A DNA stretch of 64,000 nucleotides from Puccinia triticina (Eukaryota > Basidiomycota > Pucciniomycetes > Pucciniales > Pucciniaceae), in contig NC_070563.1 in assembly GCF_026914185.1 (NCBI RefSeq), forward strand, positions 6,531,001 through 6,595,000, given 5' to 3'. Position numbers and translations under genes: made by a program. Below are positions 1 to 12,334 of this stretch, in pieces (the first letter of the stretch is position 1; each line of letters starts with the position of its first letter). The notes beneath the pieces are model-generated. The model searched no databases and had not been told where the DNA came from. It saw nothing but the letters and a program-made list of their open reading frames with translations.

Positions 1-119
1 AAAGTCGAGAGAACAGCTGTGGTGAGTCTAGCAACGCTGAAAAGGACCAACTGCTTAAAAGAGAGGCAGCTTTTGAGGTTATCAATTCCCCAGGGCAATT
101 GGAGACGCTGCACTTCCAG

Positions 120-720
120 CTATCCATTGCCCTCAACCCCTCCGCTGTTGCACATGCGCAGTCCAAGGGGCAAAGAGTGGGCCCCCCACGGGTCCGTAGC
201 CTTAGCTGCTGGCCGGGGGCCTTCATGTCCATCGCTTTTGTAGAGACTGTAAAATGAAGATGTGTCTGGTGAGAGTCAAACTCACAACCTCAGCTATGCT
301 GAGACACATACTAGAGTGCTGCCTTTACAAACTAGGCTACAGACGCTTGTGGCTGCCAGATGGGTGGTTGGTTGGTAGTGCTCATGGGTAGATCCAGCAG
401 CCCTCCATACTGTGGTGATACATCATGGTAGCAGACTAACAGACAACTCAACGCCTTTTGACCCACGCGCTAGACGCGGGCTAGGCGGTGAGCCTGAGTA
501 CACAGCTCTGCTGTTGTTGGGGGGCTAGGTAGAGTTTTTTTTTTTGAATTATTATTGTATGGAGATTAGTGCGGCCATTTTTGTTTTTGAAGTTTTAAAT
601 AAGGGGAAGCCCTTGATTTTTTTTTCTCTTTTGTTATTTTATAGGGGGAACCCTTGATCTTGTTTTTTACAATTCAGATAAAACTGTGTCTTTAATATTT
701 GATATTTGATTGGATTATGG
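120..720 (+). repeat. dispersed repeat family A, copy 1
   Basis: This stretch resembles 42525-42890 in the same orientation. Shared blocks are a segment around tccgctgttgca followed by a GC-rich block containing gtgggcccccc, and an AT-rich tail with two ggggaaacccttga-like motifs and a run ending in tttaatat. Copy 1 is longer because of extra sequence in the middle, including a tRNA-like segment at 264-344. No open reading frame of substance and no clear ends were found. It is probably a non-autonomous retroelement or MITE family, class unknown. Confidence 0.5.
264..344 (-). ncRNA. tRNA-like sequence with long variable arm, probable SINE head or tRNA pseudogene
   Basis: Read on the minus strand it has a D-arm-like GCC...GGC stem with an A-box-like TAGCCTAGTTTG, a perfect 5-bp variable arm (TCAGC/GCTGA), and a T-arm GTGAG-TTTGACT-CTCAC that is close to the Pol III B box. 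The first five bases pair with the last five. A long variable arm points to a Ser or Leu tRNA ancestor. The anticodon stem pairs poorly and the loop gives no clean anticodon, so a working tRNA is unlikely. Confidence 0.45.
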
Positions 721-735
721 GTTTTCCAACAGCAA

Positions 736-815
736 TCTGTTATGGCGTAGTGGTTAGGTCTTCCCTTTGGTCAGTTTCAGACTTCAGTGGTTGTGGGTTT
801 GACCCTGTGTGTTGA
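736..815 (+). ncRNA. second tRNA-like sequence
   Basis: It contains an A-box-like TGGCGTAGTGG, a middle section that could form a long variable arm, and a B-box-like GGGTTTGACCC. It lies just downstream of the family A copy and points toward the other tRNA-like segment at 264-344. A convincing acceptor stem is absent, so a tRNA-derived SINE head is a better reading than a tRNA gene. Confidence 0.4.
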
Positions 816-1195
816 TGTCTTGGTTTGCCACTGCCAGCGGTGCCTTTTTGCTTGTGGTTATGGGTTTAGAACATAAATCTATGGTTTTATGGGGCTTTAT
901 ACAGGCCACATGCCAACCAATAAGTTCATAACTATGAGTATACACAGGTGGTTCCAATTAGTCCAGGTGACATTTGAAGAAAAGAAAAGAAAAGCTGGGC
1001 AGAAACCTTAGCTGAGATATTTCTAGACTGCCCTTGGTCTGAAATGTACAAAAATGTGTTCAGGTTGTGGTTTGAGCCCATGGGCTTGACAACTTAAGGG
1101 CCTGCATGCAAAATGTAAATTTTGCAGGTGTGCCAGCACAGCCTATTTCCTTGTGCAACTGTAGCACCCATGGTGGAGTTGCTCAGAGTACTAAA

Positions 1196-2535
1196 ACCAG
1201 GGGAGATATGTCCCCACTCTCCAGAAAGTTCCAGAGCTGAATTTTATGTGAGTTTTGGTTGGATTTCAGTCAGATGTGCATTAGGAAATGATTCTGAATG
1301 TGTATCAGAAAAAAATCAAAAGCTTTTGGTAATAGTGTTGAAATTGATTTAGGAGTCAATGCAATGTTTTGTAAAAACTTCTCATGATTTAAGGGGAACT
1401 CTATTCCAGAATTTCAATGAAATCAGATTTTGTTAAATGCAAACTCATCAATAAATCATGTTGAATTTATTTTGAAGTGTAGTAAAACAGGCTAATAATT
1501 TCCAAATTCAATTTTCCTGTACAAAATATATTTCCCCAATTTCCTAATATTCTCCCTCAGGCTCAAAAATATAAACAAGCTTTATTTCCTCTGCAGAGAT
1601 TTTGATATGAAATGCAGAAAATTGTGCATTGGAGGGAGTGGAGGAATAGGGACTTTTTGGGGGCTTTTCTTTCACTTCTTCATCTTATCATTCTACATAC
1701 TACTCACTTTACGATATTACTGTAGTTACTGATATTCTTACAAAGCTTTTTCATATTGCTAAACTAGGGAGACTTTTTACCACCCAGATTCTTACTTACT
1801 TGCGTAGTAAGTAAAATTCAACTTGGTACTATTGGGTTTAGAATTTTGGAATGTGGTAATGTTGCAGTAAAATTAGTGAAACCCATTTTCTTGGAAATGC
1901 AGGAATTAATTTGAATTTGGCTAACAAAAATGGTGAAAAACCCTTTTAATAGGGTGAAAGTCTGAGTTAAGTCAAGGTTGGACTCTGGTGCCTCTCCAGT
2001 TTGGCCAGATATCCTCGCCTCCTCACAAAAATGATATGGTGAATTTTGCTTTTTTTTTGCTTTTCAAAATTCACATGTGCACATGCAAGTGAACTTTTTT
2101 GCACTTTGCTGATAGTCACCCTGATGTACGCGCGTACATTGATGTGGAAATATCACAGGATGGGCCTTTCACAGCCACATGAAAAGTAAAACCTCTGTGT
2201 TGAGACACCAATTGTCCCCCTGATGTATGTGAGTACATGAGGGGGACAATATCACAGGCTGGGACTTTTACATCTCCATGAAAAGGACACACTGGTCATG
2301 CAGCCAAGAAAGGCCTATATTCTGGATGAGTTCTGGATGAATTCTAGATGAGTTCTGGATGATTTCTAGGCAAGTTATGGTTTATTTCAGGATGATTTAC
2401 AACTGATTTTCACATCTGACTTCCAGTATTTTTCCTACCTATCCAATTTTTGTTTACCAAAGGCCTCCAGCACAGTTATGAAAAAAATTTACGGTAGGGC
2501 ACTCCCTGGGGAGTGGGAAAATATCTCCCCTGGTG
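1196..2535. mobile_element. possible decayed TIR element
   Basis: The left end starts ACCAGGGGAGATAT and the right end finishes ATATCTCCCCTGGT. The similarity continues inward for about 40 bases with mismatches, and the ends resemble those of the better preserved element at 18226-20706. Two related ~110-bp units at about 2115-2290 contain short palindromes around GTAC. No target duplication was found, no transposase is encoded, and the interior is AT-rich. Confidence 0.4.
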
Positions 2536-2949
2536 GTTGTATCTCACAATTAACATATGTATTTAGATTATGCTTTTATGGTGTTTCTCTGTTTCTCTAA
2601 AAGACTCCTCCCTGTGGTGCCTGTGAACTCTCTTTTGCCTTCTATTCACCGGAATCCCAGGTAAGCACTGTGATGTTTTCTTCTCTATTCTTTAGTCTTG
2701 TCTTTTTTCTTTTCTTGTTATTTTCTCCTAGCTCTGCAATGACAAAAATATTATCCTTTCTGTTGCCTTCTATTCACAGGCATCCCAGAGCATAAGAAGG
2801 GCTTCCTCTCAGTAGGGTGGTATACATACACCAACTCGCCAAAAAGGCTTTCTTGCTTACTTAGCCACAAAAAATCTCCACCCCCCCCCCCCAGGTATCT
2901 GCTTCCTGCTCCTCAGAGGGGTTGCAGGTGCCAAAAATTAGCAGTTTTT

Positions 2950-5900
2950 TTGGGGAGGTACCCGCACCTGTGGCGGGTACCCGGTTAAAAAGTGACATCT
3001 TGAAGATGAGACCAGCAAAATTTGAAATCTGAGGTCAAGAAATTTATTTTGGCTCTGGGGCATGTCCAAAGGAGCTGAGGGGGAGGCTGGATTATGCTAA
3101 GTATTTTTCCTTCAGCGATTTGTGATTTCTTTCTCAGCCAAATTTTTGACTTTGTGCACAAGTCCCTCCCTGTGGGAGGGGCTGTTTTGTGGCCAGCCAC
3201 AGCAAGCCTCCCACCAGGGGGTAATTTTGTGAAGTTTGGACTTATCAAAGTCTCTGCAGGAGGAACTTACACCTAAGCATTGAAAGCTGGGGTAGCAGGA
3301 ACAGGAAATCTGCCTCAATACTAGGTCTTTTTTTGCATTGGGTTTTCAACCACCACCTCAAAGGTTTTGTGCATGGTTTGTTAGATCAAATGATAGTTAA
3401 GAAGCATGGCTTCATTCCTGTTCTTTCCCCATTCCCTTAGCCCTGCATTCATACTTGTCTGGGTCCTTCAAAGGCAAAAGTGATTCAGGAATGCACTGGA
3501 AACCCAAGAGACCATAGATTCACATGCTCACTGACAGTTGAATGAGTTCAACATACAAAGAAAGATTAGCTAAGAAAACTGAACATGATATGTCACTGAG
3601 CTTTCTAACCTTGAAGGTAAAAAAAGGATCTGACACTATCCAAGGGCACTTTATATATTTACTCAACCCTTCCTCTTAGAAGGAAGTTTGATTATTTAAT
3701 TTTCTGATTACAGGTTGAAGAAATTAGATAATATTTCTTTTTGAAAATGTGGTCCTCTCCACTGATAAGTGAGACAGGGACTGCGGACAGCGGGCACAAT
3801 GTGGGACAAGTGTGGAAGGATGAGGGAAAAGTTCTTCGACACCCACTGCCTCAGGGGACCATGAAGAGATGTGAAATGTAACTATCAATAGTGTGACATG
3901 CATACAGACACAGAAGCGGAGATGAAAAAGAGAAAGAGACACAAAATTGTGATCAACACTCTTGTATAGGAAGGAAAAATTCAAAAATTTTAGCTTACAC
4001 ACAGGTTTCACAGTTACATAGTCCAGTTAAATATACATTGCAATTCTACATAGTAGTATTTACATACCCATGCATATTTACAATCATTACTTGTTGCATA
4101 CAACTACACCGTGGCTGCAAGAAAAGTTTCTTGAGGACAAGTTGTAACGTTTCCAGGTTAAAGCATGGTTCTGGAAACTTTTCAAGGTAAATAAATTGGT
4201 TCCGGGACCTTTCTCACAGAGTGTTTTCAAATATGTTTCAAAACTCCTATGATGACTGCACCACTGATGTTGTCTGCAATTGAGTTTGAAAAGTTTTGAA
4301 GTGGCTTTGAAAACCACTTCAAAACATTAGGTTGCAGCTGTGGTGTAATGTATGCAGTGTTTAATTACAGTACCATTTTCAAACTATATTTCAATAACCA
4401 GAGATCAGGAGTTAATCATTGGAAGAATGAAAGTGCAAGTACAAGAAGAGGCTTTGAACCCCAAAATCTGATAAGAAGGCTTTAGTAGTCCAGATCCTTA
4501 TCTTGTTGCTATTGCACACTTCTATGAACATGTCAACCATTTTTCTCTAGAATATTATAATCATTCTTGTTGCTAAGGCAAACATTCTATTACAGTTGAA
4601 AGGCCATTTTGGAACATTCTATTTCTTCTTGTTTTCATGTATTGTTGCACAGACTCTGATGTATTGTTTCACAGCCTCTGCTGTATCTCTTGTTGATAGA
4701 ATATTCAGAATATTCCATACTTGTATTGCTCATGTGTCACCTGCATTTTTTTCAGGGTAATTGTGATTCTCCAGGGGGCAAAATCTCTCACTCTTTTCTA
4801 TAAAAGGAGGCTCTCATCCATTTTTTTTCTGTTTGGAACGCAAAAAGTACACAGATTACCTAGCCAACAAAATATCTATCCTACAAAGATTGTAAACACA
4901 ACAGCACATATTTACTAAGCAATGTATATATACAAGCTACACCCTACAAGTAACAAATGAGCAATACTTCACCAGAAGATTCCCAAATAATTCATTGCAA
5001 GGATATTAACAACTACACTTTTCACATCTTCCTCTTCCAAGCTTAGCTTGGGGTGTTGTCAGTCTGATTTTCAGAGAGGCAGGGGTTTCCCCACACATAC
5101 TTCTCTAAATTCAGCCAAAAGAGGTGCAACCCACTTTTGGAGTCTCACAACGTGAACTAGCTCAACATCTGCAACATGGAGATCTTTCATTTGGTCAAAA
5201 AAAATTGAAACAGTATGCTAAGTTGAGGGAGGAACTGATAGATTACTGAAACCTTTGGGAATTTGGCAATACATGGCAAAAGCAATACATGATGTATTTG
5301 TATTGTATCATGAAAAAATTGATGCAATACCACCAGGAAAAATATAATGTCACTATACTACAGTAAAATCAGCCTAAGTTCAATGAGCTACTCACCAGTT
5401 ATATGGCTGCATGAACAGCCCCATGTAGGAAAAAAGGGGACATTGTAGCTTATTTGTGGTAGCACCAGAGCAAGAGCAATGCAGCAGACTTCTTTAAACC
5501 TTTGGATCTGGAAAAAAGCCCTTGTATGTCAAGCCCCACCTATTGAAAATGACATAGGGCATAAAAGCCACCCCTATCTAAAAATATCAGGCCCCTTGTT
5601 CCCCAAGAAAAACACCCGCAGTACCTGCCGGTTTGTGCCAGGTGTGGGTGCGGGTGTCTGTTTTGGGCAGCAAAACATTTTAAGGTGTTTATCAATCAAT
5701 TTGAAAAAAATGAAGCTTTCATGATTGCCAAGGGACACCCAGATCTGAACAGCTTGCCAAAATTTGACACAGTTGTTCATAAGGTTCTTTGAATTGGAAC
5801 TAAATATTTGCAAAATCCTATGGTGAACACCCCTATTGGGTGATGGTGATGGTGAGAGTGATTCTGAAGAAAGTGATGGGCTCTATAATCCCATGAGTGT

Positions 5901-6600
5901 CTCCCTCTGTTTGGTACTGTGCAAAAATTGGTTTAACACTCCACTTGGGAAGGGATGGAATTAGTTGAGCCACATTTAGTTCTGGACAAGCCATACAATG
6001 AAAAGCAGAATTCCCTAGTTAAGTGCTCCCACCAAGAGATTTTGGTTTTTTGGAAAGAAAAAATTGGAGAATTTGGTTAGATCATTATCAAACTTAGGCT
6101 AGCTCTTCCAACCCTTTGGTTCCAAATCAAAGACAATGGCATAAATGTATTTGGTTTGAAACCAATTGGAGCAACACTTGTAGCATGAAAAGATTGATGA
6201 CCTCAAGGAAAGTGTTCAACTTTGAAGACCAGCAGAGCCTTGATCAGCAGGAGGACAATGATGAGCTTAACTAAGCCTCTCCGAGGAGGCGCAAAGTGTC
6301 TCCAAAGCAGAGGCTTATGTGTAAAGTCAAGGTCGTGGGCTGAGAAGAACGGGAATTTTGTGATATTTTGTTGTATTTTGACTTCAACATCCTGTAGCAC
6401 CTACAAGGGAGCATCTTAGAAAAGAATAAAACATGGGGAATTGGAGCCGGAGCCTCCCTTCTTGCCTATCCTTCCTAAAAAAACTATGTCAAGAGTGGCA
6501 TTATTGAGTTTTCTACGTGTGTTTCAAGAAACCATTTTTTTTTGTCTCCCAAGGGGCTTTGAGGGTTGTGAAAGGGGTGTGATGGTGGTCTGCCCCCGCA
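2950..6600. other. gene-poor stretch
   Basis: No coding region can be supported here; frames are short and lack any recognisable domain. It contains a poly-C tract just upstream (2880-2892), GGTACC-rich patches near 2955 and 5615 that recur near 52985 and 58800, and a hairpin-type repeat at 6264-6330. It looks like old, degraded transposon sequence. Confidence 0.4.
6264..6330. repeat. short hairpin repeat (AAGCCTCTC...AGAGGCTT type)
   Basis: A short imperfect palindrome with TAAGCCTCTCC on the left and AGAGGCTTA on the right. Related hairpins with the same plan, a tTTAACnnAAGyCyCTC-like start and GAGrGrCTT end, occur at 17808-17885, 21060-21122, 34803-34890 and 51026-51098. This suggests a small MITE-like family. 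Confidence 0.4.
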
Positions 6601-7790
6601 AGCACTCTAATGTCAACCTGAGGTGGCATCTCCTTCCTCTTCCTCAGAGGTGGGCCCCCTTTTGTTGCGCTCGCATCTAATCTTACAGATTGCGCTTCGG
6701 CACGGCTCCCGCGCCGCCCATCTTCTTTCCGGACCGACAGAGATCATCCCTGATGATGCATCGCTCCCGTTTCCGCCGAGACCAAGAGTGCGTCAGATTA
6801 CATACTTTGCGTCTTGGCCGAGGGGAGGATCACTGCTGAACCCTTACTCGGAGTCGGTTCATGCTGACCCCGAGGGTACATAGCTCGTGTTGGGTGACGT
6901 GGGTTGTCGAGAATTGAAGGATCCTGGGGACAGTATTGTAAGAAATCGCGAGAAATATACTCAGCACGGCGGTGAGCTCTGTTTGAGCCTGCAGAATCGG
7001 AGCGGTGAAGAGCCCTCTTGGCAGCACTTGGCTCCTTTTGTCCTCCGGCTCAAGGCCAACCTTTCTGGGACCTCAGCTCGGATCCGGGCAGAGCCTCATA
7101 TGGGTTTCCCATTTTGGCCGTCATCCTTGAGAGTCGAAACTATGGCGCTAGGGGAGAGGCTTGGGTTGCCCTGACTCCTTCGCGTCTGAAGGCTTGGTGT
7201 CTCAAGGGTCAGAGGGGAGGCCGCGACGCACCACAATACCTGTCCCTCTCCAAGCTGTATCCATGGACAACGGTGACCTCGGTGCGCCCGGTTCCCTACC
7301 AAGAAAAAACACTCTCGATAGATTTCTGTATTTCAGCGAGTCGGTTGCTCACCACAAAATCGACTCCCCGGTCGAACATCGCTATCAAAAAGGGATTCAC
7401 CATTTGTTCCACTTCGAATAGAATCACCGACTCCGTTCTTGTTGATAGTTCTACCGGCTCCGAATTAAGTATTGTTGAGGCTCCCCCAAACCTATTCACT
7501 CCCTAGTATTTACCAGATTATTGTGACTACAAACTTTCGTCAGGGGATTCATTCTGACCCGCTATTTTCCCCCTCCGACCTCACCTCACCTCTCTCCGAT
7601 CCGTTTCTTATTTTTTCTTGTCTCTATAGATTGCCTTTATTTTTTTTTGTGATCCCCAAGCTGGAGGACATGCTGTTTTGGTCTAGTCACTTGATCGACT
7701 CAGGTCCCCTCTGCTGCTGGTTCCAATATTCTTTGTGAATGATTTTAACACCGATATATTCTTGCTTCTGACGCCCCAATCTCTCTCCCG
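6600..7790. other. GC-richer region upstream of the receptor gene
   Basis: Composition changes here from AT-rich repeat DNA to a more genic composition. The longest open frame (7018-7506) has no ATG-led domain and no relatives I recognise. The likely content is the promoter and 5' leader of the receptor gene that starts at 7791, perhaps with a non-coding exon. I could not place a TATA box with confidence. Confidence 0.3.
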
Positions 7791-9642
7791 ATGAGCGTCC
7801 CTTTGTCATCATACCAACCCCCGCCTTCCCATCTAACAGTCGATCGTCATGGACTTCTGGTGAGTAGAGTACATCTTCTAACGGTCTTTAAAACTCATCT
7901 ATTTACATTTCCTTCCTACGAACCGTTTCAGATCGTTGCAGGCGCTGCTAGTGTGAGTTTCGAGATTAATGGATTTCGAGGAAACTGCTCGCTAACTTGT
8001 CTATCACCCTAACATAGATTTCCCTTTTCGCAACTCTTTTTCTCCTCCTCTATGTAACTGTTTTGTCAATAGTCTCCAAGAAGCCCGGCTGCACGTGGGC
8101 TTCGCCCCGGCTGGTCTTCATGCAAACCTCTTTCGGAGTCAGTTCGAACTTCTCCTCAGACTATAAAACCCATAAGTTAAACCCAAATGTCAAGGTCGAG
8201 TTCTGATGAGCTTTGATGATACTGCGGGATATAGCCAATTTTCCTCAACCTCGTTTTTGCTGATATGCTCCTGGCAATTGGACTCATGCACAATTGTCAG
8301 TTCTTTGCTAGCTTCTTCCCCGCTAAAATTTACCTCAGCGTTTACCAGCCAGTTGATATCACCTCTAAGTATTCACAGTCATCAATTCCAACGAGCGGGG
8401 CGCAGTTACGGCATCTATAACTTGCACCTCTCAAGGAGTATTGATTCAATTGGCCGACGTGGCCTCCGCTCTACTGGTAAGCACATTTTACTGGTACTCT
8501 CTACTACGTCTTGCATAGTTTCGCACAACAGAGATTCACACTCTTGCTGCGACCTTTTTTAGAATTTGCTTATAGCCATCGAAACATTCATAATTCTCTC
8601 AAACGGACCCATGCTCAGCTGGTATACACAGTTTTCCACTGTTGGAATTTGGATGCTCTCTTGCTGCTTCGCTGTTCTGGGGTTTCTGAGCTTCTCCAGC
8701 CTTGAACTGCACTCTTTTTGTAAGCAATGACCAGCCCGACTTGCGGTTACATAAACTTACATGCCTTGAACATTTATCATCCTACTTTCCTTAATAGACA
8801 ACTGGAATGGAGCTTGGTGCTGGATTAGTCCTGATTATTTGACGTATCAAATCACTTTTCATAGTGAGTCCAGAGCCAAAATGGAAGTGTCCAACTTCCG
8901 CCAGAAACTCACCTAGAATGTATCTTTTCCTATTTCTTCCCACCTGCGAACCTGCACTGCCTGGATCAGACGTCTGGATCTGGCTAGCCGCAACAGGACT
9001 GGTTGCGCTGTACGGAACTCTCTTCAGCAGAATACGAACCCACTACAAGGGAGAGGGACACATCCTCCGGCGCTCTTCTATTGTGATCCCGGCACCTAGT
9101 ACACCCTCCACGATAAGCAGTATGTCCGGCTCACAAAACCACCTCAGCAAAGCGGCCAAGGGCCAGAGAGTAGGAAGTAAAGGCCTCCGTGTGGTCGCCA
9201 GAACCATGCTGGTGTATCCTATCAGCTTCGTGGCCTATTCTATCCCGCTCACAGTCATCTCACTAATCGAAAACCACCGACATGCAACATTAAGTCCGGT
9301 TTTGGCCCTCGTCCTCAGCACCCTTTTTGCTTTACGTGGGGCAATCGACGTCTTGGCCTTTGGAGTAAGGGATATCTTTCTTCTTTTTTTCAGATTTTTA
9401 CAGAACCCTAACCAATCAATTCTCTTGATCAGATGACGAGAAATGTGTTCATTTTGAGGACCCCGCCGACTCCCGCATACGATGAAGAGCAATTAACCCC
9501 AACCTCACCCAACAGCATCCACAAACCGAGGCAGATTTCTCTAGATCTTGACAAAATGAATGATCTCAAAGAGTCCTCGACAGACTTGGGTGACTCGCAA
9601 CGCTTCCATCCAACAGTCGACGTCAAATTCTCCCACCGCTAA
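7791..9642 (+). CDS. seven-transmembrane G-protein-coupled receptor, Git3/cAMP-receptor-like class
   Basis: Nine exons splice in frame to 398 residues: 7791-7859, 7932-7952, 8018-8137, 8235-8295, 8379-8476, 8563-8719, 8798-8863, 8970-9364 and 9433-9642. All introns are GT-AG; two use GTCAGT donors. The predicted protein has a short outside N-terminus, then helix 1 (about 22-49), helix 2 with LNLVFADMLLAIG (71-88), helix 3 beginning after CTSQG (106-132), helix 4 (about 147-165), an outside loop with WCWIS (182-186), helix 5 starting VWIWLAATG, helix 6 with YPISF and helix 7 with ALRGAIDVLAFG, followed by MTRN and a Ser/Thr-rich tail. Cys106 and Cys183 would form the usual disulphide. In fungi this class senses nutrients and signals through a G-alpha subunit to adenylate cyclase at the plasma membrane; the ligand cannot be read from sequence. 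The gene looks intact. Exon boundaries are inferred from frame and helix continuity, not from transcripts. Confidence 0.85.
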
Positions 9643-10689
9643 AAACGATAGAAACATCCCCTCGGGCAGATCACCGAACAGATACACCAAATCCGGCGAA
9701 GAAAATGTAATATTGACTTGCTAGGTGCTCATTTTACTGGGGTTCATCCACGTATTCGAACCAAACAAATATTTTCACCGTTTGCCGGAGATTTGCTTGT
9801 ACACGCACGCCCTGGTGAATGCTATCTTTTATCATAACGGATGCTTGGCTTTGAGGAAATCGTCTTTCCCCCAATCTCCATCACCAGCCCTGATCCCCCC
9901 CCCCCCCCCCCCCCCCTCCGTCTCCCTGTCTCAAAAACAAAAGTACATTTTGTGATTACTCGAATCTTCCTTAAAATCCCTGGATTTCTTGTGGTGCGTG
10001 TTTAAACCAGATTGTGGAATGTTGTGATAGATAATTGTCTAAAGACACGCAGTCGGAGTTGTAATGTAGGTTTTTAGTACAACAACTTGAAAACCATTCG
10101 TTTTGTTAATCTCATCTAGTATTAGTCTCCTTCCGACCCGTATATAAGCAGGGATCCGCATGTATTTTTACATTTCGTTTACGTCACACATGCGTTCTTC
10201 CTCAAAGACGAGCCCCATCATTTCCTTGCCATTTCTGCTGCTATTTTTTTTTTCTCTTTCATAATATATATATATATATATATTCAATGTGCAGAAACCA
10301 AGATTTTATATGAAATTTCGCTGCAGGAAGGGGAAATTTAACCAGAAACACTTCTTGTTCTTTTTTCCTTCACCCTTCTTAATCCATCAGACCAAAGAAG
10401 TTGAATCAGCTTAACTGTAGCATAAATCCAAAATCTTTTATCGAGGAAATTTTCTCTCAAAGACTTTCCAAAGATGAATGAAACCTTCTCCAAGATAATT
10501 GTGAATAACCTGGACATGAACAAATTTGTTATATAACTTGATGTATTATAAATCTAAACAGCTTTTCAAACCCATTTTAAACTTCAAAACTTGTATATCA
10601 GTATTTCACTTTGATCCAGGACCAAGGGACAAATAAAAGTAAAAAATGCTATGCTTGAAAAACTCAAATAGGCAAATACATGACCTGAC
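9643..10689. other. receptor 3' flank with simple repeats
   Basis: No gene is seen. It holds a ~20-base poly-C tract near 9897-9917, a (TA)n tract near 10264-10282 and AT-rich spacer up to the foldback element. Confidence 0.6.
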
Positions 10690-10925
10690 TATGGAGGTAC
10701 TGGCCCGCCAATTTTGCCAGAAAAATTTAATTTCCGCCCCTGGCCTGCCAAGTTGGCCAGTTTTCTGCCAAAGTTGCCCAAGTTGTGGCACTGAACTGCC
10801 ATCTATGCCAAGGAACATCAGAAACAGACCCCTCCCCGGGTAGATCACCGCAGCGGTGCCCGGGCTGTGAGCCCAAACCGGTACATCTGTCTCAACAGGC
10901 AACCAGAGGGACATATACCCATCTC

Positions 10926-11115
10926 AATGACTGATACAACATCGGTCAGTGAGGTGTATACCTCAATGACCAATACAACATCAGTCAGTGAGGTGTATAC
11001 CTCAATGGCCGATATAACATCAGTCAGTGAGGTGTACACCTCAAAGACCAATACGGCCTTAGTCAGTGAGGTGTGTATGTAGCTCAAAGACCAATGTGAT
11101 ACCGGTCAGCAAGGT
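10926..11115. repeat. 39-bp tandem repeat inside the foldback element
   Basis: About four to five units of 39 bp, each with the core CAGTGAGGTGTATACCTCAATG, which is near-palindromic around GTATAC. Diverged units continue at about 11400-11590 after the nested MITE. Because 39 is a multiple of three, open frames run through the array on both strands, but this is a by-product of the period and not a gene. Confidence 0.8.
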
Positions 11116-11207
11116 ACCTCAACAACTGTTGTTGTAGCTGTATGACTGGTGTCATGGCAGTAATCAAGGCATGTATCAAGATGACTGGCATTATACTGAC
11201 CCCAATT

Positions 11208-11389
11208 AGGGTGTTCAAAGTTGACTTGCATAAAATCATGAAATTCTAAGCTGAAAAAAATATGTTGCACTCAAGCACTCAAATTAGAGCAACATTTCTA
11301 GAATGATATATATGAAATCATCACTTGAAAGTTTTATGATTTTATGATTTTATGCATTGAATATTTTATGATTTCAACTTTGAACACCT
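11208..11389. mobile_element. MITE, copy 1 of a 182-bp family
   Basis: The terminal inverted repeats are AGGGTGTTCAAAGTTGA and TCAACTTTGAACACCT. The interior is AT-rich with repeated ATAAAATCAT motifs. A second copy lies at 14861-15041 in the opposite orientation. This copy is nested in the foldback element and splits its minisatellite. The flanks are AT-rich and the target duplication is not certain. Confidence 0.8.
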
Positions 11390-12334
11390 TAAATGACCAA
11401 TGGCAATACATAGATTCTGGTCATTGAAGTGTGTACCTCAATGACTGATATTGGGCCGGTCAGTGAGGTGTATACCTCAATGCCCAATACAATATTGGAC
11501 ATTAAGGTGTGTACCTCAATGACTGGGACCGTACCAGTCAAGGAGGTGTGTACCTCACTTTTTATCAAGTATTGATGACCGGAACAATACCGGTCATCAA
11601 GGGTATATGTACCTCAGGTTGCCTGTTGAGACAGATGTACCGGTTTGGGCTCACAGGGAGGGGTCTGTTTCCAATGTTCCTTGGCATGGATGGCAGTTCA
11701 GTGCCACAACTTGGGCAACTTTGGCAGAAAACTGGCCAACTTGGCAGGCCAGGGGCGGAAATTAAATTTTTCTGGCAAAATTGGCGGGCCAGTACCTCCA
11801 TACCTGACGGGCTGTTTGGGAAACCTCTTGATCATAGCAGAGAATTTTTCTCAGGAAATGGATGTGATGTCATGAGAAGATAGAGTCTGATAGATGGTTG
11901 TTGTTGTTTATCTGGCTTCTGGGGGAGTTTGAGACAAAGTTGAATTGCAAAATATTCATTCCTCATCCTGAAGTGATTGTGAGGCACATGGACAAGAACA
12001 TTACCCCACAGCTTTACCTAGTCCTATATGCCGTTGATGACAGTCTGCATAACGCGTCTTGTCGATTTACAGACCTTGGTATCAGCTGCGCTACAGAGCT
12101 TGATTGTACAGATTTGGCCGAAGAAAAAAAATCCCCCCAGTCCCCGGCTGAAGGGGAGTGTTGAATAATTTGCTGATGGTCGATGGTTGATGATAATGTA
12201 AACTTGGTTTTGAGTCTCCTTTGGTCGGTTTATCGATCCCGGCAATTCTAGAAAGGGGCGAGTGTGTTCGCCCTGTGGTGGGTTTTCATGAGTCTGTGCT
12301 GGCGGTGGTGGTCACAGCACGGCGGCCTCCAGCG

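Larger units (their letters stand above)
10690..11802. mobile_element. foldback DNA transposon with ~200-bp inverted ends
   Basis: The left end begins TATGGAGGTACTGG and the right end finishes CCAGTACCTCCATA. The arms match over roughly 200 bases (10690-10916 against 11608-11802), the left arm carrying about 30 extra bases near 10840-10868. The 6-bp direct repeat CCTGAC lies immediately outside each end (10684-10689 and 11803-11808), a clean target duplication. Between the arms are palindromic 39-bp tandem repeats and a nested MITE. No transposase is encoded, so it must be moved in trans. The superfamily is not clear: 6 bp is unusual for the common TIR groups. Confidence 0.85.

Noticed and set aside
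6780..6900. Possible structural RNA (GGCCGAGGGGAGGATCAC-like stretch)
   Set aside because: A faint similarity to signal-recognition-particle RNA was considered, but no supporting helices or conserved loops could be drawn.
7018..7506. 162-codon open frame upstream of the receptor
   Set aside because: No ATG-led domain, no splice link to exon 1 and unremarkable composition; more likely leader or promoter sequence.
10845..11087. Open frames with repeated TSVSEVYTS-like units on both strands
   Set aside because: They come from a 39-bp tandem repeat whose period divides by three; mirrored frames on both strands show this is not coding.
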